Source of the DNA: Maricaulis sp.
GTDB lineage: Bacteria > Pseudomonadota > Alphaproteobacteria > Caulobacterales > Maricaulaceae
Direction of reading: 5' to 3'
Assembly (NCBI RefSeq): GCF_017642925.1
Contig: NZ_JAEPOL010000009.1
Span: 96,154-160,153, forward strand
DNA: 64,000 nt
The notes beneath the pieces are model-generated. The model was not told where the DNA came from, did not search any database, and saw only the letters and a program-made list of their open reading frames with translations. Shown here piece after piece: positions 26,782 through 35,777 of this stretch; position 1 is the stretch's first letter; every line of letters begins with the position of its first letter. The translations under genes were made by a program, and so were the position numbers.

Positions 26782-28064
26782 GCGAGACCAGCCTGGCCAT
26801 CATCAATGCCCGCCTTGTCGACCCGGCCTCCGGCCATGACGGTCCTGGCGGCGTGCTGATCGAGGATGGTGTCATCGTCCAGACCGGCGGCGAGATCGAT
26901 GTCGATGCCGCCGACGCGGTGATCGACGCGAAGGGCTGCATCCTCGCGCCCGCGCTGATCGACCTGCGCTGCGCCAAGGAAGCGGCCCTCACACCGGACG
27001 GCGAAACACTGGACACGCTGACGGCAGGCGCGGCGGCCGGCGGCTTCGGCACCATCGTGCTTGCTCCGAATGCTCGCGCCCCGCTGGACAAGGCCGACGG
27101 GTTTGCCGGCATGAATCGCGGCCTCGCAAAGCGCGGCGTCAATGTGCTCTCCGCCTGCGGCGCGACCCAGGGCCTGGCCGGCGAGCAAATGGCCGAGATC
27201 GGGCTGATGGTGCGCGGCGGTGCGGTCTATGCCGGCCAGGGTGACCGGCCCATCAGCGACACCCGCACGATGCGCCGCCTTCTGGCCTATACCAGCCAGT
27301 TCGATATCTGGCTCTCGGTGCGCCCGGCCGACTGGGCGCTGTCCGCGGGCACCGTGGCGCTGGAGAGCGACTGGTCGGCCCGCATGGGCCTGCCGGCGGA
27401 ACCCGCGCTCTCCGAACGCATCGCCATCGAACGCGATGCCGCTTTGGCCGAGCTGTCCGGCGGCAAGCTGATGATCGACCGCCTGTCGACGGCTGACGGT
27501 CTGGCCGCCCTGCGGCGCGCCCGTACGCGCGACCAGGAAATCGCCGCAACCGTGGCCGTCGCCCACCTCACCCTGAACGAGGTCGATGCCGGCGGGCTGG
27601 ACAGCGCTTTCCGCATGGATCCGCCGCTGCGCAGCGAGGCTGACAGGCGCGCTCTGGTCGAGGCGGTCACAAGCGGCGAGATCGATGCCGTGGTCACCGA
27701 TCACCGTCCCACCCCGTTTGACGACAAGGGCGAGCCCTTTGCTCTCGCCATCGCCGGCACGATGAGCCTGGAAACCGCGCTCGGCGCGATGCTGGGCCTC
27801 GTCCATGACGGCCAGCTGGAACTGGTCGACGCCCTGCGGGTGATGACCTGCGGCCCGGCCGATCTTCTGGGTCTGCCGCAGGGCCGGATCACCGACGGCG
27901 CTCCCGCCGATCTGATCCTGATCGACGGCGACAAGCCCTGGGTCTGCGATCCGGACCGTTTCCACTCCGCCCGCGGCAATTGCGCCTGGGCCGGACGCCG
28001 TTTCCAGGGACAGGTCTTGCAAACTCTCGTCGGCGGAGTCACGATATACAACCAAAAGGCGTAA
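26778..28064 (+). CDS. pyrX: Dihydroorotase-like protein lacking the metal site (PyrC'/PyrX type)
   Basis: 428-residue amidohydrolase-fold protein. Canonical dihydroorotase has DxHxH after the first strand; here the same place reads IDLRCAK (61-67), so both His are gone. The third metal His region reads VRPAD (181-185) and the fourth reads MIDRLSTAD (232-240), both with Arg in place of His. Asn98 (APN) and Asp308-His309 remain. It therefore cannot bind the binuclear zinc centre in the usual way. In Pseudomonas an inactive homologue (PyrC') assembles with PyrB. Active dihydroorotase must be encoded elsewhere. Confidence 0.85.
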   Translation: MSETSLAIINARLVDPASGHDGPGGVLIEDGVIVQTGGEIDVDAADAVIDAKGCILAPALIDLRCAKEAALTPDGETLDTLTAGAAAGGFGTIVLAPNARAPLDKADGFAGMNRGLAKRGVNVLSACGATQGLAGEQMAEIGLMVRGGAVYAGQGDRPISDTRTMRRLLAYTSQFDIWLSVRPADWALSAGTVALESDWSARMGLPAEPALSERIAIERDAALAELSGGKLMIDRLSTADGLAALRRARTRDQEIAATVAVAHLTLNEVDAGGLDSAFRMDPPLRSEADRRALVEAVTSGEIDAVVTDHRPTPFDDKGEPFALAIAGTMSLETALGAMLGLVHDGQLELVDALRVMTCGPADLLGLPQGRITDGAPADLILIDGDKPWVCDPDRFHSARGNCAWAGRRFQGQVLQTLVGGVTIYNQKA

Positions 28065-28071
28065 ACCGGTC

Positions 28072-28707
28072 ATGCAACCTCTCTATCTGGCAATCGCGGC
28101 CATCGGTGGCTATCTGTTCGGCTCCATTCCCTTCGGCCTTGTGCTGGTACGGCTGGCCGGGCTGGGCGATATCCGTGCGATCGGATCGGGGAATATCGGC
28201 GCCACGAACGTGCTGCGCACCGGACGCAAGGACCTCGCCGCCGCCACGCTTATCCTCGACGCCGGCAAGGCGGGCATCGCCGCTGCCGTCTTCGGCCTGC
28301 TGCTGGGCACGACGGCCGGCCTGGTGGCCGGTGCGGCCGCCTTCATCGGCCACAGCTTCCCGGTCTGGCTGAAATTCAAGGGCGGCAAGGGCGTCGCGAC
28401 CTTTGTCGGCACCATGCTGGTCGTGTTCTGGCCGGTCGGCCTCGTGGTGATCGGTACCTGGCTGTTGATGGCCGCGATCTTCCGGATTTCCTCGCTGGCT
28501 GCCCTCACCGCCGCACTCGCCGCTCCGGCGGCGGCCTGGTTCCTGGGCCGGCCGGACGTGGCGATCATGGCCGGTGTGCTCACCGTGCTGATCTATGTCC
28601 TGCACCGCGCCAACATTGCCCGCCTTCTCAAGGGCGAGGAACCGCGCATCGGCGGCAAGAAGGATGCGGCCCCGGCGACGGACGGTCCCGGAGACACGGC
28701 CGCATGA
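28072..28707 (+). CDS. plsY: Acyl-phosphate:glycerol-3-phosphate acyltransferase
   Basis: 211-residue inner-membrane enzyme making lysophosphatidic acid from acyl-phosphate. The three PlsY motifs are visible: GSIPFGLVL followed by GSGNIGATNVLR, GHSFPVWLKFKGGKGVAT, and the third hydrophobic block near 150-180. About five to seven helices. It lies seven bases after the pyrX stop and overlaps dprA as ATGA; the order pyrB-pyrC-plsY-dprA is widespread in alphaproteobacteria. Confidence 0.95.
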   Translation: MQPLYLAIAAIGGYLFGSIPFGLVLVRLAGLGDIRAIGSGNIGATNVLRTGRKDLAAATLILDAGKAGIAAAVFGLLLGTTAGLVAGAAAFIGHSFPVWLKFKGGKGVATFVGTMLVVFWPVGLVVIGTWLLMAAIFRISSLAALTAALAAPAAAWFLGRPDVAIMAGVLTVLIYVLHRANIARLLKGEEPRIGGKKDAAPATDGPGDTAA

Positions 28708-29870
28708 GCGAAGCCGGGCCCGGCCACACCGAAAGGGTGATGTGGCTGCGCCTGGCGCGCACAGAAGGCTTGGGCGCCGTCGGCTTTGCCCGGCTGATCG
28801 CCCGCTACGTCACGGCCGAGGCCGCGCTCGACGCCCTGCCCGAACGCTGCCGCAAGGCCGGCAAGCCGGCTCCCGTCATTCCGTCTCGCGAGACGATCGA
28901 AGCCGAACTGGACGCAGTGGACCGGGTCGGCGGCGTTATACTCACCGGGATCGATCCCGGTTTCCCGCCATTCCTCACCGCCATCCCCGCGCCACCGCCG
29001 GCCCTGGTCGTCAAAGGCGACCTTGGTCTGCTCGACCGCCCGGCCTGTGCCATGGTCGGTGCCCGCAATGCCTCGGCAGCCGGCCTGCGCTTTGCGCGCG
29101 AACTGGCGCACGGGCTGGGCAGCGAAGGCATTGTCGTGGTCTCGGGTCTGGCCCGCGGGATCGATGGCGCCGCCCATTCCGGCGCGCTGGATACCGGCAC
29201 GATTGCCGTCGTCGCCGGCGGGATCGATCACATCTACCCGCCCGAGCACGCCGATCTGCACAATGCCATCGCCGAGCGCGGTCTTGTCGTCTCCGAACGC
29301 CCTCTGGGCCGCATCCCGACAGCCCGCGACTTTCCCCGCCGCAACCGGCTGATCTCCGGCCTGTCCTGCGGCACGGTCGTGGTCGAGGCGGCACTGCGTT
29401 CCGGCTCGCTGATCACGGCACGCTTTGCCGCCGAACAGGGCCGCGAAGTGATGGCGGTGCCAGGCTCACCGATCGATCCGCGCGCCCGCGGTTCCAACCA
29501 GCTTTTGCGGGATGGCGCTCACCTTGTCGAAACCGCCGAGGATGTAACCGGGATCCTCGCCGGCCTGCAGAGCCTGCCGCAGGTCCGGGAAACGCACGCT
29601 CAGTCCGGCAGCGATCTCTTTGATGAAGACTGGCCGGACACACCTGCATACGAGAACCCAGAAACGCCGGATACCGGCGATGGCGACATCAGCGACACCA
29701 GCCGTGTCCGCGGCCTGGTATCGCCAACCCCGGTCTCGATCGACGAGATCGCCCGGCAAAGTGGCCTGCCGGCCGGAACGGTGTCGGCCATGCTGATGGA
29801 ATTGGAGCTGACGGGTGAAGTCGCGCGCCTGCCGGGCGGGCTGGTCCAGCGCATCGCCTCCGCAGGCTAG
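28704..29870 (+). CDS. dprA: DNA-processing protein DprA (Smf)
   Basis: 388 residues. An N-terminal SAM-like helical region precedes the Rossmann-like DNA_processg_A domain: MVGARNASAAGLRFARELA, VVSGLARGIDGAAH, FPRRNRLISGLS and EVMAVPGSPIDPRARGSNQL. A C-terminal winged helix (about 330-385) closes the protein. DprA loads RecA on incoming single-stranded DNA in natural transformation. It is the last gene of the pyrB-pyrX-plsY-dprA run. Confidence 0.95.
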   Translation: MSEAGPGHTERVMWLRLARTEGLGAVGFARLIARYVTAEAALDALPERCRKAGKPAPVIPSRETIEAELDAVDRVGGVILTGIDPGFPPFLTAIPAPPPALVVKGDLGLLDRPACAMVGARNASAAGLRFARELAHGLGSEGIVVVSGLARGIDGAAHSGALDTGTIAVVAGGIDHIYPPEHADLHNAIAERGLVVSERPLGRIPTARDFPRRNRLISGLSCGTVVVEAALRSGSLITARFAAEQGREVMAVPGSPIDPRARGSNQLLRDGAHLVETAEDVTGILAGLQSLPQVRETHAQSGSDLFDEDWPDTPAYENPETPDTGDGDISDTSRVRGLVSPTPVSIDEIARQSGLPAGTVSAMLMELELTGEVARLPGGLVQRIASAG

Positions 29871-29885
29871 GCAGCCAGTGCCGCG

Positions 29886-30104
29886 TCAGCCGGCATCACC
29901 GGCTTCCTCGATCGCGCGGCCTTCCATTTCGACGATCTGGGCGGCGACCTCGATCAGTATGGCGGCCCGGTTCATCCGGAAACGGTAGGCATCCTCACTG
30001 AGCGTTCGAAGGTGCCGGGACAGCTCTTCCGCTTCGGCGCCGCAGGTGAAAGCCGGAGCGGGACTCTTGTTGAAAAGGTCTGCCGAGCGTCGTGCGCGTT
30101 TCAT
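29886..30104 (-). CDS. Small hypothetical protein
   Basis: 72 residues, basic start (MKRARRSADLF) and an acidic helical C-terminal half (FRMNRAAILIEVAAQIVEME). No membrane segment or signal peptide. GGAGG lies well placed before the ATG. No family recognised. It is convergent with dprA and downstream of the J-domain gene. Confidence 0.6.
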   Translation of the reverse strand: MKRARRSADLFNKSPAPAFTCGAEAEELSRHLRTLSEDAYRFRMNRAAILIEVAAQIVEMEGRAIEEAGDAG

Positions 30105-30165
30105 CGCCGCCTCCTTCGCTCCAGTAGACTACAACCAAAAGAGGCAAATACGAGCGTGACGCGGA

Positions 30166-30633
30166 TCACGACTTGCCGTTGAGGTGATCCAGCAGCAGAT
30201 CCCGAGCGTCCTGGACCTGGCGCGCCAGGGCCGCCGAGCCTTCGCCGGTGTCGGGATGCAGCTTCTTCATCAGGCGGCGATGCGCCTGGCGGATTGTCTC
30301 GGCATCGGCGGACGCATCGACGCCGAGAATCTCGCGCGCCTCGGCCAGGCTCATGCCTGTTGCCGGCGCTGTGCCGGCCGATCCGCCGGAACTGCGCGAG
30401 CGGCGATGGGGAACGCGGATCGCCCGGCCCAGCATGCCCAGGCCGAACAGGCCGATCGGCCCGCCAAGGATGACGGCGCCGCGCAGGCAGATCACCACGC
30501 CGGCGATCAGGGCGCCGCTTCCCAGGATGATACGCACCATGCGCGCAGCATCGTCCGTCTTTTGCTGCGAAAACCACCACGCCGCCCCCAGACAGGCGGC
30601 CAGCAGCAGAGCTCCGAAGACAAAAGCGGCCAT
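30166..30633 (-). CDS. Membrane-anchored J-domain protein (TIM14/DjlA-like)
   Basis: 155 residues. One or two N-terminal membrane helices (about 2-21 and 36-68) are followed by a linker and a C-terminal J domain starting EAREILGVDASADAETIRQA, with the HPD motif at 126-128. It would recruit DnaK at the membrane, like mitochondrial Pam18/Tim14. It begins two bases after the mipZ stop on the same strand and probably shares its mRNA; this neighbourhood is common in alphaproteobacteria. Confidence 0.88.
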   Translation of the reverse strand: MAAFVFGALLLAACLGAAWWFSQQKTDDAARMVRIILGSGALIAGVVICLRGAVILGGPIGLFGLGMLGRAIRVPHRRSRSSGGSAGTAPATGMSLAEAREILGVDASADAETIRQAHRRLMKKLHPDTGEGSAALARQVQDARDLLLDHLNGKS

Positions 30634-30635
30634 GG

Positions 30636-31523
30636 CTAAAACGGGATGGGCTGACCTTCCAGGCCCGGCAGTTTGAGCACGATCAGCAGGTCACGCAATT
30701 CCTGGCGCGCTGCGACATGGCTCATGGTGAAGGTGACGGTGGAGCCGTTCTCGGTCAGGTCCAGCAGGGTCAGCCCAAGCGGGAAGAGCTCCCGGTAGAT
30801 GACCCGCTCGGCAAAGCCCGGCGCGAGCCGGAAACCGATCCGCTGGGAGAGCATTTTCAGCCCCTCGCCGACACGGCGCTTGTTGCGCGCATCCAGCATG
30901 GAGATACGATTGCGCATCACCACCCAGTCGATCGACTTCTTCTGCATCGCCGCTTTGCGCTTGCGGCATTCCCAGACCATTTCGCTGTACAGGCTCGGGC
31001 TGCCGACCTCGAACGTGTCCGGGTCGATCTCGGCCAGCAGGTCGAAATCGATGAAGCTGTCATTGACCGGCGTAATGATCGTGTCAGCGCTGGAATGGGC
31101 GAGCCGCGAATAGAGCGTGTCGGCACCCGGCGCGTCGATAACGACGAAATCGCACTGGGTCTTCAGATCGGTCAGAGCTGCCGAGAAACGGTCGGTCTCT
31201 TCCTGTTCGGCCAGGTCCAGATCGCGCTGCACCGATGGTGCAAGCGCGATCTCCACCGGCCGCGGCAGGCCGAGGCCATGCCGTTCGCACCAGCGTTCGC
31301 GATTACCCAGATAACGGCCGAAAGTCCGCTGGCGCAGATCGAGATCCATCGCGCCGACCGTCTTGCCCATGCGCATCAGGGCCACGGCCAGGTGCATGGC
31401 GACGGTCGACTTGCCCGCCCCGCCCTTCTCATTGCCCACCACGATGACATGCGCTTCACGCACGCCGTCGCGGACACGTCCGAGCGGGCGCGACGGCAGA
31501 CGGAAGGCCGGATGTTTCGTCAT
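30636..31523 (-). CDS. mipZ: Division-plane positioning ATPase MipZ
   Basis: 295-residue ParA/MinD-family ATPase. Deviant Walker A VGNEKGGAGKST (29-40), DLDLRQRTFGRYLGNRERW (60 onward, highly characteristic of MipZ), FVVIDAPGADTLYSRLAHSS and the long C-terminal region with ARNKRRVGEGL. MipZ forms a gradient from the poles through ParB and inhibits FtsZ assembly, placing the division site at midcell in Caulobacter and relatives. The start at 31523 gives the known N-terminus; the frame stays open upstream to 31877 without meaning. Confidence 0.95.
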   Translation of the reverse strand: MTKHPAFRLPSRPLGRVRDGVREAHVIVVGNEKGGAGKSTVAMHLAVALMRMGKTVGAMDLDLRQRTFGRYLGNRERWCERHGLGLPRPVEIALAPSVQRDLDLAEQEETDRFSAALTDLKTQCDFVVIDAPGADTLYSRLAHSSADTIITPVNDSFIDFDLLAEIDPDTFEVGSPSLYSEMVWECRKRKAAMQKKSIDWVVMRNRISMLDARNKRRVGEGLKMLSQRIGFRLAPGFAERVIYRELFPLGLTLLDLTENGSTVTFTMSHVAARQELRDLLIVLKLPGLEGQPIPF

Positions 31524-31602
31524 GACTACCCAAATCCCCTGCGCGGCTCCGGCGCCGCAAGGGACACCGGACCGCGCCTGCCCGACAAGGCGCTTCCTGC
31601 CC

Positions 31603-32205
31603 TCACCCGCCGCTCTCCGGCGACGCGAAAGGCCTGCCGGAATAATCGGTCGCCTGGCAGTACTGGCCGGACGACCGCAAGGCCGTGCAAACCTCCAGGG
31701 CCGCCGCGCCGGAATCGAACGGCCCGGCCTTGAGACGCAGGAAATCACCCTGCTCCGGGATATGGGCGTGTTCGAGGCGTGCGTCCAGACCAGCCAGCAC
31801 CGGATAAAGGGCCTGCAGTTCAGCCCAGCCACGCAAAGCCATCGCCTCGCGCCGGTAGGACGCCAGATGGACGGCATGCATCACGCTTTGCGCATCGTCG
31901 AACTCCGGTGCCGGCGGCAGGTCCTGCGGGCCGGCAGCCCCCCGCCCCGGCCCCTCTTCCGCCGGCAGGCTCTCCAGACCGACCAGCGCCGCCGCCAGAG
32001 CGCGCAGCTCGGGATAGACCTGGTCCAGGGTTTCCGGTTCGAAACGGGCAAGATGCGCCAGTTCACGCGCCGTCGCATCGGCCAGACGCGCCGGCTGACT
32101 GTCGGCGACAGCGGCTTCGACCGATGCATCGCGATCACGCGTACCGCCCGTCGTGGCGCAAGCGCTGACGATGGCGGCAAGCAGAATGGCTGGAAGAATT
32201 CTCAT
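31603..32205 (-). CDS. Lipoprotein with SPOR-like C-terminal region
   Basis: 200 residues. Lipoprotein signal MRILPAILLAAIVSAC with the lipid Cys at 16. The middle is helical and Ala/Glu-rich. The last 60 residues (LEHAHIPEQGDFLRLKAGPF then GAAALEVCTALRSSGQYC) resemble a SPOR domain, which binds denuded glycan strands at division sites. It sits just upstream of mipZ on the same strand. The SPOR call is by pattern only. The start at 32205 is preferred over 32247 because it gives the signal peptide. Confidence 0.7.
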   Translation of the reverse strand: MRILPAILLAAIVSACATTGGTRDRDASVEAAVADSQPARLADATARELAHLARFEPETLDQVYPELRALAAALVGLESLPAEEGPGRGAAGPQDLPPAPEFDDAQSVMHAVHLASYRREAMALRGWAELQALYPVLAGLDARLEHAHIPEQGDFLRLKAGPFDSGAAALEVCTALRSSGQYCQATDYSGRPFASPESGG

Positions 32206-32289
32206 GGCGCTGTATCTAGGGCGAGTCGGATCGCTTGCCTGTATCATGGCTTATGATATTCCCCGGCCTGTCTGTTTTGCGGAACAACC

Positions 32290-33156
32290 ATGCTCAATCT
32301 CCAGATTCCCCACGCCACGACGGTTTCGGCCCTGCGCGCGCGCATCCGCAGCTGGCGCGATGACCGGCTGTCCATCGGTTTTGTGCCGACCATGGGCGCG
32401 CTGCACGACGGACATATCTCGCTCGTCCGGCTGGCGAAAGCCCATTGCGATCGTGTTGTCGCCAGCGTGTTTGTCAATCCCAGGCAATTTGCCGAAGGCG
32501 AGGATCTGGACGCCTATCCGCGTACTATGCTCGAGGATTCCGAAAAGCTCACCCTCGCCAAGTGCGACCTGATCTTCCTGCCCGACGTCGCCGAGATGTA
32601 TCCTGAAGGCTATTCAGCCAATATCAGCATGAAGGGTGCCGCGGTGGGCCTGGAAAGCGTCGCCAGGCCGCATTTCTTCGACGGCGTCGCGACCGTCGTC
32701 GCCAAGCTGTTTAACCAGGTCCGTCCGGACATGGCCTTCTTCGGCGAGAAGGACTACCAGCAGCTCATGGTGATCCGGCAGATGGTGCGCGACCTCAATT
32801 TCGGTATCGATATCATCGGCGGCGAGACCATGCGCGAGCGCGACGGCCTCGCCATGTCCTCGCGCAATGTCTACCTGTCGGCCGACGACCGCGCCCGGGC
32901 CGCCCGACTCAACGTGATCCTCAAGGAGTTCGCGGCTGCACTCAGTGCCGGCACGCCGGCAGACCAGGCACAAAAGGCCGCGATGGCCAGTGCAACCGCC
33001 GCCTTTGATGCGGTCGACTATGTCGAGGCCCGGTGCGCCGCAACGCTGGAAGCGCTTCCCTCCGGCCCCATCGATCGCGATGCCCGTGTCCTGGCTGCGG
33101 TGCGGCTGGGATCGACCCGCCTGATCGACAACATGGCGGCAAAACGGCCTTCGTGA
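32290..33156 (+). CDS. panC: Pantothenate synthetase
   Basis: 288 residues. It ligates pantoate and beta-alanine with ATP to give pantothenate. Motifs: PTMGALHDGHISLV (HxGH nucleotide site), SVFVNPRQFAEGEDLDAYPR, FFGEKDYQQL and MSSRNVYLS (KMSKS equivalent). Length is normal. It diverges from the lipoprotein gene; no panB is next to it. Confidence 0.96.
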   Translation: MLNLQIPHATTVSALRARIRSWRDDRLSIGFVPTMGALHDGHISLVRLAKAHCDRVVASVFVNPRQFAEGEDLDAYPRTMLEDSEKLTLAKCDLIFLPDVAEMYPEGYSANISMKGAAVGLESVARPHFFDGVATVVAKLFNQVRPDMAFFGEKDYQQLMVIRQMVRDLNFGIDIIGGETMRERDGLAMSSRNVYLSADDRARAARLNVILKEFAAALSAGTPADQAQKAAMASATAAFDAVDYVEARCAATLEALPSGPIDRDARVLAAVRLGSTRLIDNMAAKRPS

Positions 33157-33209
33157 TGCCCGAATTGCGGCTAAGCTGACCGCTCGTTCAGCCTGCAGCG
33201 GAAACCTCC

Positions 33210-33983
33210 ATGGTCTCGCGTCTTCTTCTTGCTCTCTCAGGTCTTGCGCTTCTTGCAGCCCCGGCGGCCGGCCAGACACCGGTCTCGCGCGCGACCGCCG
33301 AAATTGTCGCGACCTACCCCCACGATACAGGTGCCTTCACCCAGGGCCTCTTCATCCAGGACGGCATCCTGTTTGAAAGCACGGGGCAGGTCGGTGCGTC
33401 CAGCCTGCGCCAGGTGGCACTGGAAACGGGGCATGTGGAACGCCAGACCGCGCTCGAACCGCCCTATTTCGGCGAAGGCTCCGTCCAGCTGGGCTCGCGC
33501 ATCTATATGCTCACCTGGCAATCGGAAACCGGCTTCATCTTCGACGCCGATACGTTCGAGCACATCGGTACATTCGACTATGAGGGCCAGGGCTGGGGGC
33601 TGACGCATGACGGCACGCATCTCATCCTGTCGGATGGCACGGCGGAGCTGCGCGTGATCGACCCGGCCGACTTCTCCACGGTACGCACGATCGCCGTGAC
33701 CCTGGCCGGGCGGCCGGTGCGGCGCCTTAACGAGCTGGAATGGGTCGATGGCGAGATCTGGGCCAATGTCTGGCAGTCGCCGCTGATCGTCCGCATCGAT
33801 CCCGAAAGCGGAGCGGTCACAGGATTGATCGACCTGACCGATCTCGTCCCGCCCGCCCTCGCCGGCAGCCGCGACGCCGTCGCCAACGGGATCGCCTGGA
33901 ACCGCGACACGGGCCAGATCTACGTGACTGGCAAGCTCTGGCCGTCGCTCTACGAGATCCGTATCGACAGCGGCGCGGACTAG
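33210..33983 (+). CDS. Glutaminyl-peptide cyclotransferase (beta-propeller type)
   Basis: 257 residues with a signal peptide (LLLALSGLALLAAPAAG, then QTP). The body matches the plant/bacterial-type glutamine cyclotransferase: YPHDTGAFTQGLFIQDGILF, ESTGQVGASSLRQV, GEGSVQLGSRIYMLTW, YEGQGWGLTHDG and NELEWVDGEIWANVW, a five-bladed propeller. It converts N-terminal Gln to pyroglutamate on exported proteins or peptides. It stands alone after panC. Confidence 0.9.
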   Translation: MVSRLLLALSGLALLAAPAAGQTPVSRATAEIVATYPHDTGAFTQGLFIQDGILFESTGQVGASSLRQVALETGHVERQTALEPPYFGEGSVQLGSRIYMLTWQSETGFIFDADTFEHIGTFDYEGQGWGLTHDGTHLILSDGTAELRVIDPADFSTVRTIAVTLAGRPVRRLNELEWVDGEIWANVWQSPLIVRIDPESGAVTGLIDLTDLVPPALAGSRDAVANGIAWNRDTGQIYVTGKLWPSLYEIRIDSGAD

Positions 33984-34048
33984 ATTTACCGCGACGGCGA
34001 AACACCCTAGCGTCGCATCCTCCGGTCTGCACAGGGTTTGCCTGCATC

Positions 34049-34462
34049 ATGCGTCAGACATCGCGCGCTCCGCTCTACGCGGCCGCAATCTGCCTGGTCG
34101 GCTTGCTCGTAACCTATGCCTGGCTTTGGCTGACCGTGATCTGGGCCGTCCTGGTGGAGGACTGGGCCGGCACGGTCGCCGGGCTGGACGCCCACAACAT
34201 CATCCATGCCCTGACCACAGCTGAACGCATTCTCATCATCGCGGCGTGCATCAGCATCACGCTGACACTCGCAGCTCTGGCCCTCAGACGGCGCTTCGCG
34301 CTCTACACGGCATGCGGCACGCTGATGAGCCATTTCGCAGCCTGGCTGCTCATGGCTGACAATCCCTACTACTCGGCCCAGCCTGGATTTCTGTTCCTGC
34401 CTCTGGAGGGGCTGGCCATCACCCTGATTGTCCTGCTCATTCGCCGGCAGGCACTGCGCTAG
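34049..34462 (+). CDS. Hypothetical four-helix membrane protein
   Basis: 137 residues. Four hydrophobic segments (about 9-32, 55-75, 80-100, 112-133) with short loops. The ATG at 34049 is chosen because the protein then starts just before the first helix; the frame is open further upstream inside the cyclotransferase gene. No family recognised. Confidence is limited by the weak ribosome site. Confidence 0.6.
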   Translation: MRQTSRAPLYAAAICLVGLLVTYAWLWLTVIWAVLVEDWAGTVAGLDAHNIIHALTTAERILIIAACISITLTLAALALRRRFALYTACGTLMSHFAAWLLMADNPYYSAQPGFLFLPLEGLAITLIVLLIRRQALR

Positions 34463-34465
34463 CGG

Positions 34466-34903
34466 TCACCAGGCGCCGATTTCCAGCAGTTTGGCACGCA
34501 GGTCCGGCGGCAGCTCATCGCCGCCCTCGACCGGACCGCCGACGTCCTGCGGTGCGTCCTCGGGCTTGAGATAGCGCCAGCCCTGGAAAGGCCGGCGCGG
34601 CGCGGCGGCCGTTCGCACCACCTCGGTCGACATCACGATGGCACAGCGTTTCACGCCGTCCTCGCCGTCGACCGCCTCCAGCGAAATAATGTCGGAGCGG
34701 CAACGGATGGCACCGCCGATCACCCAGTAGAGCGAGCCGCCGTTTTCCACCTCGTCCCGTTTTGCCGGGGTCATGCGGGTCACATGGACCGAAACCGGCG
34801 GTTCGCCGGCGGCCCGGCGCCGGGCCGCCGTGCGGGCCATGGACGCTTCCAGCTCCTCGACCGAGGAGACACCGACACAGAGCTTCACCAGATGCATGAC
34901 CAT
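34466..34903 (-). CDS. DUF1489 family protein
   Basis: 145 residues. The start HLVKLCVGVSSVEELE, then VTRMTPAKRDEVENGGSLYW, VIGGAIRCRS and RPFQGWRYLKPEDAP are the pattern of DUF1489, a cytoplasmic protein family largely limited to alphaproteobacteria with no assigned function. It is convergent with the preceding membrane gene. Confidence 0.85.
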   Translation of the reverse strand: MVMHLVKLCVGVSSVEELEASMARTAARRRAAGEPPVSVHVTRMTPAKRDEVENGGSLYWVIGGAIRCRSDIISLEAVDGEDGVKRCAIVMSTEVVRTAAAPRRPFQGWRYLKPEDAPQDVGGPVEGGDELPPDLRAKLLEIGAW

Positions 34904-34957
34904 GGGTCACAGTTAGGGCGACTCAAGGGGCCGGTCAAAGCGCCATGGCCGTCCGGA

Positions 34958-35686
34958 TCAGCGGGCGGCGTTGCCCAGATACTCGATCTCGCTGAAACCG
35001 ATTTCGAAACCTTCCTGGAAGGTCTGGAAGGCCGCACTGCCCTCGATATTCTGGCTGATACGAACCAGGACCGGGGCCGGCAGGTCGGCCATTTCGGCGA
35101 ATTCCTGTTCCAGTTCGAACCGGTTCACACGAATGGCAAAATTCGGCTTGAAGCTCTCCGGTGCGAAGAGCCTGAGATGGCGCACGCCCGGTTCGCGGCG
35201 GCCGACGGTAATCTCGCCGCGCAGATATTCGGCAAAGGCCGCCTCTTCTTCATCCTCCGCATCGAACTGCGGCTGAAAGCGGTAGGTCACATCATCGGCG
35301 TCCTGCAGATGCAGGTTCAGCGTGCCCGGCAGGAAAAGCGCGTCTTCGCCGTCAAAGAACAGGCCGCCCTCATCCTCTTCGTCATCATCGCTGGTGATGA
35401 CATCGTCCCAGATGGCTTGTTGCTCTTCCGTCAGGTCGGCCTCCGGCGGAGAGACCAGCGTCCAGCGGTCCGCTTCGGGCTGGGCGCCGTCAAACCGGGC
35501 GACGATCTCTCCGGCGCTGCCGGTAAAGGTCAGAAGAAAACGCCAATCGGCGTCATTGTCCCCGGCGACGGTGCGGCCGAGCGCGGCCTCGAACGCCTCC
35601 AGCTCGCCCGCCGGCCCGGTCTGGGCGTGAACAGGCAGGCTCACCAGGCTCACTGCGCCCAGCGCAGCAGTAAAAACATGTTTCAT
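34958..35686 (-). CDS. Secreted acidic hypothetical protein
   Basis: 242 residues. Signal peptide MKHVFTAALGAVSLVSLPVH ending AQ. The mature protein is very acidic, with a DDDEEDEGG stretch near 101-109 and another acidic patch near 142-147. The rest alternates beta-like strands. No family recognised. It is monocistronic between DUF1489 and the cupin gene. Confidence 0.7.
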   Translation of the reverse strand: MKHVFTAALGAVSLVSLPVHAQTGPAGELEAFEAALGRTVAGDNDADWRFLLTFTGSAGEIVARFDGAQPEADRWTLVSPPEADLTEEQQAIWDDVITSDDDEEDEGGLFFDGEDALFLPGTLNLHLQDADDVTYRFQPQFDAEDEEEAAFAEYLRGEITVGRREPGVRHLRLFAPESFKPNFAIRVNRFELEQEFAEMADLPAPVLVRISQNIEGSAAFQTFQEGFEIGFSEIEYLGNAAR

Positions 35687-35777
35687 TGTGCGGTCTCGAT
35701 ACGGTCATCCCTCGCCATCGGCCATAGCAGGGACCACCGGCGCGAACGCATTAAAATCCTGTCACCTTCGGGCAGCG

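Noticed and set aside
31524..31877. N-terminal extension of mipZ
   Set aside because: The frame is open but rich in Arg/Pro and overlaps the lipoprotein gene on the same strand; family N-terminus starts at 31523.
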